Below are positions 45,433-55,498 of a stretch of 64,000 bases of DNA, in pieces. A program made the position numbers and the translations under genes. How positions within the stretch are numbered: position 1 is the stretch's first letter; each line of letters starts with the position of its first letter. The notes beneath the pieces were generated by a model. The model worked only from the letters and a program-made list of their open reading frames with translations. It was not told the origin of the DNA and made no database searches. The stretch spans positions 448,779 to 512,778 of the forward strand of contig NZ_BMZS01000001.1 of NCBI RefSeq assembly GCF_014652915.1, written 5' to 3'. This DNA comes from Thalassobaculum fulvum. GTDB taxonomy: Bacteria; Pseudomonadota; Alphaproteobacteria; Thalassobaculales; Thalassobaculaceae.

Positions 45433-45974
45433 GCTGCCTCCGCGGCGTCCGGCCCGAAGAACTCCATCACGCCCAGGATCTTCTGCGCCCGGCCGTGCTC
45501 GACGCCGACCGGCAGCAGCAGGCGGCCGTAGAACTTGCGGTCGTCCAGGGTCGCGACCTCGAGGCTGTTGCGCACGAACACGCCGGCGAGGCCTTCGGCA
45601 CAGCGCCGGTGCTCGTCCAGAGTCTCGTCGAGCGCCGGTCCCCGCATCAGCTCGCGGAGCGTGCGGCCTTTCAGGCCGTGGCCGTAGCACTCGTTCACGC
45701 CCTCGCCGACCAGTCGGAACCGGAAATCGTCCGCGAGCACGCCGTCCCCGAGCACGTCCAGCACGACCAGCTTGGGCAGCAGGTCCGGCATGTCGAGCGG
45801 CTCGACGTCGCTCCAGTCCGGCGCCGGCCGGCCGGCGGCCCAGCCGCGCCACAGTTCCAGCAGTCGCCCGGCCCGCGGGCACGCCGTGACCGCCGCAGGC
45901 GGCTCGGCGGGGTCGAAGACCACGAGGCGTTCGGGGCGGAACGCGGTCTGGGGCCGGCGAAGCGGGCCTGACAT
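45429..45974 (-). CDS. PAS_5-type PAS domain protein
   Basis: A 181-aa cytoplasmic protein of the single-PAS family common in Rhodospirillales and relatives (PAS_5 type). The typical run is LLELWRGWAAGRPAP, then DMPDLLPKLVVLDVL, FRFRLVGEGVNECYGHGLKGRTLREL. No output domain is seen, so its role is unclear; it may be a sensory adaptor. Single gene, convergent with the SDR. Confidence 0.8.
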   Translation of the reverse strand: MSGPLRRPQTAFRPERLVVFDPAEPPAAVTACPRAGRLLELWRGWAAGRPAPDWSDVEPLDMPDLLPKLVVLDVLGDGVLADDFRFRLVGEGVNECYGHGLKGRTLRELMRGPALDETLDEHRRCAEGLAGVFVRNSLEVATLDDRKFYGRLLLPVGVEHGRAQKILGVMEFFGPDAAEAA

Positions 45975-46055
45975 CGGGCTCTCGGCAGGTGGCAGCGGAT
46001 TGTGCGTTGCAACATGCCAGACCCGGGTTAACGGGCGGTTACGCCGCTGGCGTCG

Positions 46056-47012
46056 CTAGGCGACCTTGGCGTACACCGTCTCCGGGCTGAGGCCGGCGGC
46101 GTCCATGGCGCGGGCGATCTTGGCGATCTCGGCCTCCGACAGCTTCATCAGCGGCGGCCGGACATGGGCCGCCTTCATGCGCCCGAGATACACCAGCGCC
46201 TCCTTCATGCGGTTGTGCATGTCGAGGAACGGCGGGTCGTAGAACGCCCCGGTGGTCGGGTAGATGCGGTCGGCGACGGCGCGCGCGGCCTCCAGGTCGC
46301 CGGCCTGCACGGCCCGGAACAGGGCGACCTGCAGGGCGGCGATCACGCTGCCGGCGCCCGACAGCAGGCCGTCGCAGCCGAGCACCAGCGACGACAGCAG
46401 CCAGGACGAGTGGGTCGACAGCACCGAGATCCGGCGCGGCAGGGCGTGCAGCTCGCGGACCTGGCGCTCGTGCTGCTTGGTGTCGTTGCACCAGTCCTTG
46501 ATGGCGACGACGGTGTCGATCTCCTGGCAGATCCGCAGCAGGGTCTCGACCGGATAGCCGAGGCCGGAGGCCAGCGGATACTGGAACACGATGATCGGCA
46601 GGTCGGTCGCCTCGCGGATCGTGCGGAAATGGCCGAGCGCCATTTCCGGACGCATCGCACCGCCGGAGGCGAAGGTGCCGGACGGGAACACCAGCAGCGC
46701 GCCGGCACCTTGACGCTCGGCCCGGCGGGCGATGTCGGCGGCCAGGTGCGAGCCGTCGGAATACACCCCGTGCACCACCGGCAGGCGGTCGCCGACCTCG
46801 TCCATGGTGATCTCCATCACCCGTTCCTGCTCGGCGATGGTGCAGGTCGCGACCTCGCTGGCATGGGCGTTGACGGTGACCGCGGTGATGCCCTCGACCG
46901 AGCCGACGTCGCGCAGATGGCCGCGGAAGCCGGGCTCGTCGATCGACATGTCGGCGTTGAACGGCAGCAGGCAGGCGGGGATCACCCCCTTGGGCTGGAA
47001 CGGCAGCTTCAC
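46056..47012 (-). CDS. DapA/NAL-family lyase
   Basis: A 318-aa TIM-barrel enzyme of the dihydrodipicolinate synthase/N-acetylneuraminate lyase superfamily. The Schiff-base lysine is in VVAIKDWCND, the conserved Tyr in VFQYPLASG, and VTVNAHASEVATC near residue 45 replaces the TGEs-type loop of true DapA, so a catabolic aldolase or dehydratase is more likely than lysine synthesis. GTG start (47012) with GGGAGGA 6 bases upstream. It follows the amidase gene (86-base spacer) at the end of the opp-type operon. Confidence 0.85.
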   Translation of the reverse strand: MKLPFQPKGVIPACLLPFNADMSIDEPGFRGHLRDVGSVEGITAVTVNAHASEVATCTIAEQERVMEITMDEVGDRLPVVHGVYSDGSHLAADIARRAERQGAGALLVFPSGTFASGGAMRPEMALGHFRTIREATDLPIIVFQYPLASGLGYPVETLLRICQEIDTVVAIKDWCNDTKQHERQVRELHALPRRISVLSTHSSWLLSSLVLGCDGLLSGAGSVIAALQVALFRAVQAGDLEAARAVADRIYPTTGAFYDPPFLDMHNRMKEALVYLGRMKAAHVRPPLMKLSEAEIAKIARAMDAAGLSPETVYAKVA

Positions 47013-47098
47013 GGCGTCCTCCCACGGACGATTGTCGGTTGGGAGGAGTGTAGGGCCGGGACGCCCGCCGGTGGAAGTCGCCCGTCGAGCGTCGCCGG

Positions 47099-48532
47099 CT
47101 ACCCGCTCAGCGCCGCGATGTCGGGCAACGGGCGGGCGCGGGCCGGCAGGGTCTGCAGGTGGCGCTCCAGGGCGGCGGCGACCGCCAGCAGCCGGTGGTC
47201 GCTCCAGTGCCGGCCGCAGACCTGCAGGCCGAACGGCGTGCCGGTCTCGTCGAGGCCGCACGGGATGGTGATCACCGGGTGGTCGGTCAGGGTCAGGCCG
47301 TAGGCCAGGCCGAGCCAGTGGAAGTAGCTGCGCAGCTCCTCGCCGTTGATGTGGGTCGGGTAGAGCTGCTCGACCGGGAACGGCGGGACCGCCGCGGTCG
47401 GCGCCAGCAGGATGTCGTAGTCCTGCATGTACGCCAGGAACGCCCGGTACAGCTTCGTGTGCGCCGCCTGGGCGTGGGCCGCATCGGCGAACGAGTAGCC
47501 GGCCGCCTGCTCCATGTTGGCGATCAGGTTCGGGCCGAGGTCGGCGCGCCGGTCGCGGTAGTGCGCCTCGTGGCCGATGAAGAACGACATCGCCCGCAGC
47601 ACCTCGAAGGTCTCGTCGGCGCCCTGCAGCGGCGGCGCCTTGTCCTCGACGCTGGCGAAGCAGCCGCCGATCTCGGCGATCGCCGCCGCGAAGGTCCGGC
47701 GGATGCTGTCGTCGACCGGCGCGAAGCCGAGGTCGGCGGACACCGCGACCCGCAGGCCGCTCAGGTCGACCTCCGGCAGGCTGGCGAACGCCGCGGCGTC
47801 GACCGGCCGGGACAGCGGGTCGACCGGGTCGGGGCCGGCGATGGTCGAGAGCATGAACGCGGTGTCGGCGACGTTGCGGCCCATCGGCCCCTGCACCGAG
47901 ATCGAGGTGTAGCCGACCCCGCGCCGCGACATCGGCACCAGGCCGGGGCTCGGGCGCATGCCGACGACGCCGCAGTACGCGGCCGGGGTGCGCAGCGAGC
48001 CGCCGGTGTCGGAGCCGGTCGCCAGCGGCACCATGTCGGTCGCCAGCGCCACCGCCGAGCCGCCGGACGAGCCGCCGCAGATCCGCGCCGGGTCGAACGG
48101 GTTGCCGGTCGCGCCGAACACCGGGTTCTTGGAGTTGGCGCCGGCCCCGAACTCCGGGACGTTGGTCTTGCCGACGGCGATGGCGCCGGCCCTGCGCACG
48201 GCGGCGACGATCCGCTCGTCCTCGGCCGGCACGTTGTCGGCGTAGATCGGCGAGCCGAACGTAGTGCGCACGCCGCCCGAGACCATGGTCTCCTTGATGC
48301 CGATCGGCAGGCCGTGCAGGGGGCCGAGCGGCTCGCCGGCCATCACCGCGCGCTCGGCCTCCCGGGCCTCCTGCTCGGCGCGCTCCCAGCAGAACGTGAC
48401 GAAGGCGTTCAGGCGCGGGTTCACCCGCTCGATCCGCTGCCGGCAGGATGCCAGCAGCTCGACCGGCGAGACCTCGCGCGCGCCGATCATCCGGCGCAGG
48501 GTCACCGCACTCAGTTCACACAGTTCGGTCAT
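47099..48532 (-). CDS. Amidase (amidase-signature family)
   Basis: A 477-aa hydrolase with the Ser-cisSer-Lys triad of the family: Lys in LPIGIKETM, and the Gly/Ser-rich GGSSGGSAVALA with TGSDTGGSLRTPA. No signal peptide, so it works on imported amides. The start is ATG 48532 (MTELCELSAVTLRRM) with AAGGAAG upstream. It lies 29 bases after the ABC ATPase gene, so the imported solute probably is, or contains, the amide it cleaves; the DapA-type lyase next in line may take the product further. Confidence 0.9.
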   Translation of the reverse strand: MTELCELSAVTLRRMIGAREVSPVELLASCRQRIERVNPRLNAFVTFCWERAEQEAREAERAVMAGEPLGPLHGLPIGIKETMVSGGVRTTFGSPIYADNVPAEDERIVAAVRRAGAIAVGKTNVPEFGAGANSKNPVFGATGNPFDPARICGGSSGGSAVALATDMVPLATGSDTGGSLRTPAAYCGVVGMRPSPGLVPMSRRGVGYTSISVQGPMGRNVADTAFMLSTIAGPDPVDPLSRPVDAAAFASLPEVDLSGLRVAVSADLGFAPVDDSIRRTFAAAIAEIGGCFASVEDKAPPLQGADETFEVLRAMSFFIGHEAHYRDRRADLGPNLIANMEQAAGYSFADAAHAQAAHTKLYRAFLAYMQDYDILLAPTAAVPPFPVEQLYPTHINGEELRSYFHWLGLAYGLTLTDHPVITIPCGLDETGTPFGLQVCGRHWSDHRLLAVAAALERHLQTLPARARPLPDIAALSG

Positions 48533-48561
48533 CGGACTTCCTTCAAGGAGACGGCTTGCGC

Positions 48562-49547
48562 CTATGCGGCCGTGGCCTGCTCGGGGTCGTGCAGGTGGCA
48601 TTCGACCATGCTGCCGCCGGCCGCCAGCGGCCGCGGCGCCAGTTGCCGGCAGACCGGCATGGCGTGCGGGCAGCGCGGGTGGAAGGTGCAGCCGGACGGC
48701 GGGTCGATCGGGTTCGGGAAGGTGGCGCCGAGCTGGGCGTCCGGCACCCCGAGCCCGGGCTCCGGGGTCAGCACCGAGTCCAGCAGCGCCCGCGTGTAGG
48801 GATGGCGCGGGGCGGCGAACAGGGTCTCGCTGTCGGCCTGCTCGATGATCCGGCCAAGATACATGACCGCGACCCGGGTGGCGATGTGCTGGACCACCGC
48901 CAGGTTGTGGCTGATCAGCACGTAGGTCAGCCCGAGCTCCTTCTGCAGGTCGAGCAGCAGGTTGAGTATCTGCGACTGCACCGAGACGTCGAGCGCCGAG
49001 GTCGGCTCGTCGCAGATCACCACCTCCGGGCGCATCACCAGGGCGCGGGCGATCGCCACGCGCTGGCGCTGGCCGCCCGAGAGCTGGTTCGGGTAGCCGT
49101 CATAGGCGCGCTGCGGCAGGCCGCACAGGTCCATCATCTCCTTGACCTGACGCTCCCAGTCGGCCGGGCCGCCGACGCCGTGCACGCGCAGCGGCAGCGA
49201 GATGATCGAGGAGATCGACTTGCGCGGGTTGAGCGACGAGTAGGGGTCCTGGAAGATCGGCTGGATGCGGCGCGCCACCGCCTTGCGGTCGAGCCCGTCG
49301 AGCGGCTCGCCGTCGATCAGGATGCGCCCGCCGGTCGGCTTCTGGATGCCGAGCAGCATCTTCGCCAGGGTCGACTTGCCGCAGCCGGACTCGCCGACCA
49401 GCCCCAGCACCTCCCCCTTGTTGACCGAGATCGACACGCCGTTCACCGCCTTCAGCGGACGCTTCGGCTGGAAGATGCCCTGGCGGACCTGGAAGGTGCA
49501 GGCGAGGTCCTCGGTGGCGATGGTGGGGGCGGGGGTGGTGGCGGGCA

Positions 49548-49548
<1 letters not shown>
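48562..49548 (-). CDS. Oligopeptide/dipeptide ABC transporter ATPase, OppF/DppF type
   Basis: A 328-aa ATPase: Walker A GESGCGKST, QDPYSSLNP Q-loop block of OppF, signature QLSGGQRQR, Walker B VVICDEPTSALD, and the C-terminal Cys-rich oligopeptide-type tail (CTFHPRCPHAMPVC). Start ATG 49548 shares a base with the TGA of the preceding gene (TGATG). Works as a pair with the OppD-type ATPase. Confidence 0.92.
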
Positions 49549-50552
<1,004 letters not shown>

Positions 50553-50561
50553 GATGCGGTC

Positions 50562-51467
50562 CTACCCACGGTTCTCGGGAGCGGTGACGTCGCGGACGCC
50601 GTCACCGAGGAGGTTCACCGCCAGCAGCAGGGTGAACAGCGCAACGCCGGGAATCGCGATCAGCCAGGGGTCGAACAGGATGTAGTTGCGGCCCTCGGCG
50701 ATCATCAGCCCCCAGGACGGCAGCGGCGGCTGCACGCCGAGGCCGAGGAAGCTGAGCGCCGCCTCCAGCAGCACCGCGTGCGCGAATTCCAGGGTCGCCA
50801 CCACGATCAGCTGGTTCATCACGTTCGGCAGGATCTCGCTGACCAGGATGTGCCAGGTCGAGCAGCCGACGGTCTGGGCCGCCGCCACGAAGTCGAGCGA
50901 CCGGACCTGCAGGGTCGCGGCCCGCATCACCACGGCGTAGCGGTCCCACAGCAGCAGGCCGAGCACCAGGATCACCACTTCCAGCGAGCCGCCGATCACC
51001 GCGACCACGGCGAGGCTGACCAGGATCACCGGCAGCGACAGCCGGCAGGTGATCAGGAAGGTGACCACCAGGTCGACGCGCCCGCCGAAATACCCGGCGG
51101 CGACGCCCATGGCGGTGCCGATCAGCCCGGACAGGGCCGCCGCGAAGAACCCGATCATCAGCGAAATCTGCGAGCCGTAGATCAGCCGGCTGAGGTAGTC
51201 GCGGCCGACCTGGTCGGTGCCCAGGATGTGCTCCCAGGTCCCGCGCTCGTACCAGACCGGCGGCTTGATGCGGGCGCTCAGGATCTGCTCGTACGGGTCG
51301 TGCGGTGCGATCAGCGGGGCGAGGACCGCCATCAGGATGATGACGCCCAGGATCGAGCCGCCGACCACGATGCCGCGGTGCCCGAACAGCCGGCGCCGCA
51401 GCCGCTGCCCCGGGGTCGGGCCGACGATCTCCTGGGCCGTCGGCAGGCCGTTGCTGACGACGCTCAT
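50562..51467 (-). CDS. Peptide-type ABC transporter permease, OppC/DppC type
   Basis: A 301-aa inner-membrane protein with six hydrophobic segments. HILGTDQVGRDYLSRLIYG is the classic DppC block, and EAALSFLGLGVQPPLPSWGLMI the EAA-loop region contacting the ATPases. Start at ATG 51467, one base after the OppB stop; a 12-residue longer frame is less likely. Confidence 0.92.
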   Translation of the reverse strand: MSVVSNGLPTAQEIVGPTPGQRLRRRLFGHRGIVVGGSILGVIILMAVLAPLIAPHDPYEQILSARIKPPVWYERGTWEHILGTDQVGRDYLSRLIYGSQISLMIGFFAAALSGLIGTAMGVAAGYFGGRVDLVVTFLITCRLSLPVILVSLAVVAVIGGSLEVVILVLGLLLWDRYAVVMRAATLQVRSLDFVAAAQTVGCSTWHILVSEILPNVMNQLIVVATLEFAHAVLLEAALSFLGLGVQPPLPSWGLMIAEGRNYILFDPWLIAIPGVALFTLLLAVNLLGDGVRDVTAPENRG

Positions 51468-51468
51468 C

Positions 51469-52386
51469 TCAACCCACCCGGATGCGCGGGTCGAGCCACG
51501 CATTCAGCAGATCGGCGAGGAAGGTCAGCACGATGTACAGCAGCGAGAACAGCAGCAGGATCGCCTGCACCGTCGGGAAGTCCGAGCGCGAGATCGATTC
51601 CCAGGCCAGGAAGCCGGCGCCGTGCAGGGCGAACACGGTCTCGATGATCACCGAGCCGCCGAGCATGAAGCCGAACTGCACGGCGGCCAGGCTGACCACC
51701 GGGATGATGGCGTTGCGCAGCGCGTGCTTGAACAGCACGGTCCAGGGTCTCAGCCCCTTGGCCCGGGCGGTGCGGATGTAGTCCGACGACAGCACGTCGA
51801 GCATGCCGGTGCGGGTCAGCCGCATGAAGGCCGGCGTGGCGTAGTAGCCGAGCACGATGGTGGGCAGCACGAAGTGCCGCCAGGTGTCCGAGCCCGAGGC
51901 CGGCAGAACCGGCCAGGTGAAGGCGAACAGCACGATCAGCATCAGGGCGAACCAGAAGCTCGGCATGGCCTGGCCGACCACCGCCATGAACAGGGCGGTC
52001 CGGTCGATCAGGCTGTTCGGGAACATCGCCGCCAGCACGCCGAGCGGGATCGACAGGACGATGGCGAAGGTCATCGCGCTGACCCCGAGCGTCATGGTGG
52101 TCGGCAGCCGCTCGAGGATCAGCTCCCAGACCGGCAGGCGGAAGTACAGCGAGTTGCCGAACTCGCCCTGGGCGGCATTGCCGAGCCAGGACAGGTACTG
52201 CACCCAGACCGGGCGATCGAACCCGTAGGCCTGGCGGATCTTCTCGATGTCGTCGCTGGTGGCGCTCTCGCCGGCCAGCGCCGTCGCCGGGTCGCCGCTC
52301 AGGTACAGCAGGCTGAAGACGAGCATCGAGATCGTCAGCGCCACCAGGATGGCGAGGACGATCCGCTTGGCTGTGTAGACGAGCAT
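51469..52386 (-). CDS. Peptide-type ABC transporter permease, OppB/DppB type
   Basis: A 305-aa permease with six hydrophobic segments, N-terminal block LVYTAKRIVLAILVALTIS, then GDPA, YGFDRPVWVQYLSWL, FGNSLYF and DYIRTARAKGL, the EAA-type coupling motif. ATG 52386 is used; ten further in-frame residues upstream are possible. It follows the binding-protein gene by 67 bases. Confidence 0.92.
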   Translation of the reverse strand: MLVYTAKRIVLAILVALTISMLVFSLLYLSGDPATALAGESATSDDIEKIRQAYGFDRPVWVQYLSWLGNAAQGEFGNSLYFRLPVWELILERLPTTMTLGVSAMTFAIVLSIPLGVLAAMFPNSLIDRTALFMAVVGQAMPSFWFALMLIVLFAFTWPVLPASGSDTWRHFVLPTIVLGYYATPAFMRLTRTGMLDVLSSDYIRTARAKGLRPWTVLFKHALRNAIIPVVSLAAVQFGFMLGGSVIIETVFALHGAGFLAWESISRSDFPTVQAILLLFSLLYIVLTFLADLLNAWLDPRIRVG

Positions 52387-52453
52387 CCGGGGGCGCCTTG
52401 CAAGTAGGGCGGCCACCGCCCGGTCGGACGGTGGCCGCTGCTGTCGGGCTGGC

Positions 52454-54004
52454 TTACTGCCAGGAGGCCGTGAAGAACCGCGGGATCTCGTCCGCGGTCG
52501 GCGTCCAGTCCAGGTCCTTGGTCATGGCGTAGTTGGTCGGGTAGGTGAACAGCGGCAGCCAGTAGGCCTGGTCAGCGATCTTGCTCAGGGCCTTGGCGTA
52601 GGCGGTCTTGCGGACCTGCTCGTCCATGGTGGACGCACCTTCGGCCAGCCACTTCTGCACGTCGGCGTCCATCGAGGTGTCGTCCGGGCCGCCGCCGAAG
52701 AACACGGTGGTGATGGCGTCGACGTCGGGCACCGAGCCGGAACCCCAGGTCATGAAGGCGAACGGCACCTTGCTGCTGCGGATCGCGTCGCGGGTGGCCG
52801 CGTACTTGCCGAAGTGCAGGTCGGTGCGGATCCCGATCGCCGACAGGTAGCCGATCATCGGCTCCAGGTAGTTGCGATCGCGATAGGCGTAGATGTCGGT
52901 CTTGAACCCGTCCGGATAGCCGGCCTTGGCCAGCAGTTCCTTGGCTTTCTTCGGGTCGTAGTCGTACTTGGCGACGTCCTGGGTGCAGCCGAACTGCTCC
53001 GGATAGCAGGCCGAATGCACGACCGTCGAGCCGCCGCGCACGATGTTGTCGGCGATCGCCTGGCGGTCGATCGCGTGGGCGACCGCCTGCCGCACCTCGA
53101 GCTTCTGGAACGGGTTCTCACCCGAGCGGCCGGCGGCGTCGAAGGTCAGGTAGCCGATCCGCATGGTCGAGGCCGGCTTGACGGTGATGTTCGGCAGGGT
53201 CTCCAGCTTCTCGGCCTGGTCGGCCGGAACCTTGAAGATCCAGTCGAGGTTGCCCGACGCCAGCTCGACGATCTGGGTGTTCACGTCCGGGATGGTGCGC
53301 TGGACGATCTTGCCGATCTTGGGCTGCCCCTTCGGGCTGCCCTTGAAGTAGTCGGCGTTCTTCTCGAACACGATGCGCTTGCCGGGCTCGACCTCCGTCA
53401 CCTTGTACGGGCCGGTGCCGATCGGCTTCACGCCCATCCCCTCGGGGCCGACCTTGTCGTAGTAGGCCATCGGGTAGATCGGGATGTCGGCGGACAGGTA
53501 CAGCAGCGCCAGCGGCGTGGTGTCCTTGGCATAGATCCGGACCGAGTTCGGGCCGGTCTTCTCGGCGCGGTCGATCCAGGCGACCGGCTGGTTCTGCATC
53601 TTCCCGGTGTCGGGCTTGGTCAGGAACTGGATGGTCCCGACCACGTCGTCGGCGGTCAGCGTGGTGCCGTCGTGGAACTTCACGCCCTCGCGGATCTCGA
53701 ACTCGAAGGTCCGGTCGTCGACGATCTTGTAGGACTTGGCCAGCAGGCCCTTGAACTCGCCGCTCTTGGGGTCGAGCCACAGCAGGCAGTCCCAGACGTG
53801 CCGGTTGATGATGATGCCTTCGCGCGAGTTCTGGAAATAGTAGTCCAGGGTCGGCTGCTCGCGCTCCCAGGCGATGTTCAAGGTGTCGTTCGCCTTGCTG
53901 GCGAACGCGCTGGTCGGGGCCAGTGTCGAGGCGCCGGCGGCGCTCACAGCTGCCAGCAACGCCAGACCCATCCAGCCCCTACGCCAATTCCTGATGCTGT
54001 CCAT
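52454..54004 (-). CDS. Periplasmic solute-binding protein, OppA/DppA family 5
   Basis: A 516-aa exported binding protein. The signal peptide covers about residues 1-37 (RRGWMGLALLAAVSAAG, cleavage near SAFA). The mature part has NIAWEREQPTLDYYFQ, the family 5 block REGVKFHDGTTLTADDVV, IGTGPYKV, and DYDPKKAKELLAKAGYPDG. Ligands are peptides or similar amides; a downstream amidase suggests an amide. ATG 54004 with GGGAGAT upstream is chosen over an in-frame ATG at 54181. First gene of the operon oppA-B-C-D-F-amidase-lyase. Confidence 0.92.
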   Translation of the reverse strand: MDSIRNWRRGWMGLALLAAVSAAGASTLAPTSAFASKANDTLNIAWEREQPTLDYYFQNSREGIIINRHVWDCLLWLDPKSGEFKGLLAKSYKIVDDRTFEFEIREGVKFHDGTTLTADDVVGTIQFLTKPDTGKMQNQPVAWIDRAEKTGPNSVRIYAKDTTPLALLYLSADIPIYPMAYYDKVGPEGMGVKPIGTGPYKVTEVEPGKRIVFEKNADYFKGSPKGQPKIGKIVQRTIPDVNTQIVELASGNLDWIFKVPADQAEKLETLPNITVKPASTMRIGYLTFDAAGRSGENPFQKLEVRQAVAHAIDRQAIADNIVRGGSTVVHSACYPEQFGCTQDVAKYDYDPKKAKELLAKAGYPDGFKTDIYAYRDRNYLEPMIGYLSAIGIRTDLHFGKYAATRDAIRSSKVPFAFMTWGSGSVPDVDAITTVFFGGGPDDTSMDADVQKWLAEGASTMDEQVRKTAYAKALSKIADQAYWLPLFTYPTNYAMTKDLDWTPTADEIPRFFTASWQ

Positions 54005-54343
54005 CTTGAAGGATCTCCCTGATCTTCTTGTTTCACCGACCTCGGATCCGGCGGATTCCCGTCGCTCTCCCTGACCCGAACACACGATAGCGTGCCCCAT
54101 CGACCGCTCGATAGTCGGAAGTGCGGCGCGCACCGCAGTTTCCGGACCACGGCCATATCCGCACCGTGTTGTGCGCCCCAATCGACCGATTCTTCATGCC
54201 ATACCTGCCGCGCAAGCGCGGCAGGGTAACCGTCAGGCACCTGTCGACGCTATCAGCCGACCGATTCCGCAACAAATTACATTTCACGCCGCATCCATAA
54301 CCGCCAAGTCATACTCACCTGGACGATCCTCAACCGTGAACAC
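54005..54343. other. 339-base leader between LysR gene and the peptide transporter operon
   Basis: No gene is seen. The region is less GC-rich than its surroundings (for example AACAAATTACATTTC at 54270-54284) and should hold the operon promoter. A short perfect hairpin lies at 54205-54224. No clear LysR box was fixed. Confidence 0.5.
54205..54224 (-). terminator. Hairpin between LysR gene and oppA-type gene
   Basis: CTGCCGCGC-AA-GCGCGGCAG, a 9-bp perfect dyad 120 bases past the LysR stop and 200 bases before the binding-protein start. There is no T run, so it may end the LysR transcript weakly or sit in the operon leader as a structure. Confidence 0.4.
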
Positions 54344-55336
54344 CTACCCTTTGAGCAGATCCCGGGCCGCCTGGACCAGGCAGGCCCTGAACAGGGTGAC
54401 GGTTTCGTCCGCCTCGTTCGACAGCCAGAAGCACCTGACTTCCGACAGGATGCCGTCCAGGCGCAGCGGCAGGATCGACAGCTCGCCGCGCGACGAGTGA
54501 TAGCGGGCCAGGCCTTCGGGGAACAGCGCCAGATAGGGCATGAGGCGCATCAGGCTGAGGCTCAGGAGGATCGACGCCGCCTCGACCTGGCCGGCGCGCG
54601 GCCGGAGCCCGCGCTCGGCCAGGAAGGCATCCATCGCGTCGCTGGCGACCGACCCGGCGGTGGTCCGCAGCCACGGCCATTCCAGCGCGGCCTCCCAGGT
54701 GACGGCGTTCTGCCGCGCGAGGGGATGGCTGGAGCCGGCCACGACGAACAGCGGGTCGACGCCGAGCGACAGCTGCTCCACTCCATCGATGGGGGCCGGC
54801 CGCCAAACCCGGGTCAGCATCATGTCGATCTCGCCGCCCAACAGCATCGGCAGCATCTGGTAGAAATGCCCTTCGGAAACCGTCACGACGGCCGAGGGTG
54901 CCGCCTGCACCATCAGCCGTATCGCTTCCGGCAGGATGGTCGGCATCAGGCTCGACGCGACGCCTATCCTGACCTGCCCACCGAGACCCTTGCGCAGCGC
55001 TTCGATGTCGAATTCCGTGCGCTGCATGCGGTTCAGCACGTCCTTGGCGTGACGCACGAGCAGGGCCCCGACCGGGGTGAAGCCGACGGTCTTGCCCTGG
55101 CGGAGGACGATCGCGCTGCCGAGTTCACGCTCCAGATCGGCTATCTGCTTGGAGATCGCCGGCTGGGTGACGTTGAACGCCCTGGCGACCTTGGTGATCT
55201 GGCCCATCTGGTCCAGAGCCGCGAGAATCCGCAGGTGACGGATCTTCAGCACGTCGCGGAAGAACCGGCTGTTCAGGCTGTCCGGATACCCCTTCAGCTG
55301 TTCGTTGCTCACGCCCGAGTTTCCGCCCCCTGCCAA
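54344..55336 (-). CDS. LysR-family transcriptional regulator
   Basis: A 330-aa regulator with N-terminal helix-turn-helix (LKIRHLRILAALDQMGQITKVARAFNV, then TQPAISKQIADLE) similar to the GbpR/PcaQ branch, and a C-terminal sensor domain opening with VRIGVASSLMPTILPEAI. Same strand as, and upstream of, the peptide-transporter operon, its likely target. The start could also be a little downstream, since the first 20 residues are not conserved. Confidence 0.87.
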   Translation of the reverse strand: MAGGGNSGVSNEQLKGYPDSLNSRFFRDVLKIRHLRILAALDQMGQITKVARAFNVTQPAISKQIADLERELGSAIVLRQGKTVGFTPVGALLVRHAKDVLNRMQRTEFDIEALRKGLGGQVRIGVASSLMPTILPEAIRLMVQAAPSAVVTVSEGHFYQMLPMLLGGEIDMMLTRVWRPAPIDGVEQLSLGVDPLFVVAGSSHPLARQNAVTWEAALEWPWLRTTAGSVASDAMDAFLAERGLRPRAGQVEAASILLSLSLMRLMPYLALFPEGLARYHSSRGELSILPLRLDGILSEVRCFWLSNEADETVTLFRACLVQAARDLLKG

Positions 55337-55498
55337 ACGCCGCCTGCCAAAGCGTCAGCGTAGGACGTGGCGAGATCTATTCAAGCGCGAGACCGGTTCC
55401 CTGCTCCGGCATCCGACATCCCGGGACCGCCGCGGATCCCGATGCGTCTCCCGCCTTGCCGTGACGCCCCCGGGGCGCACCGAGTGCGGCCGGGCCGT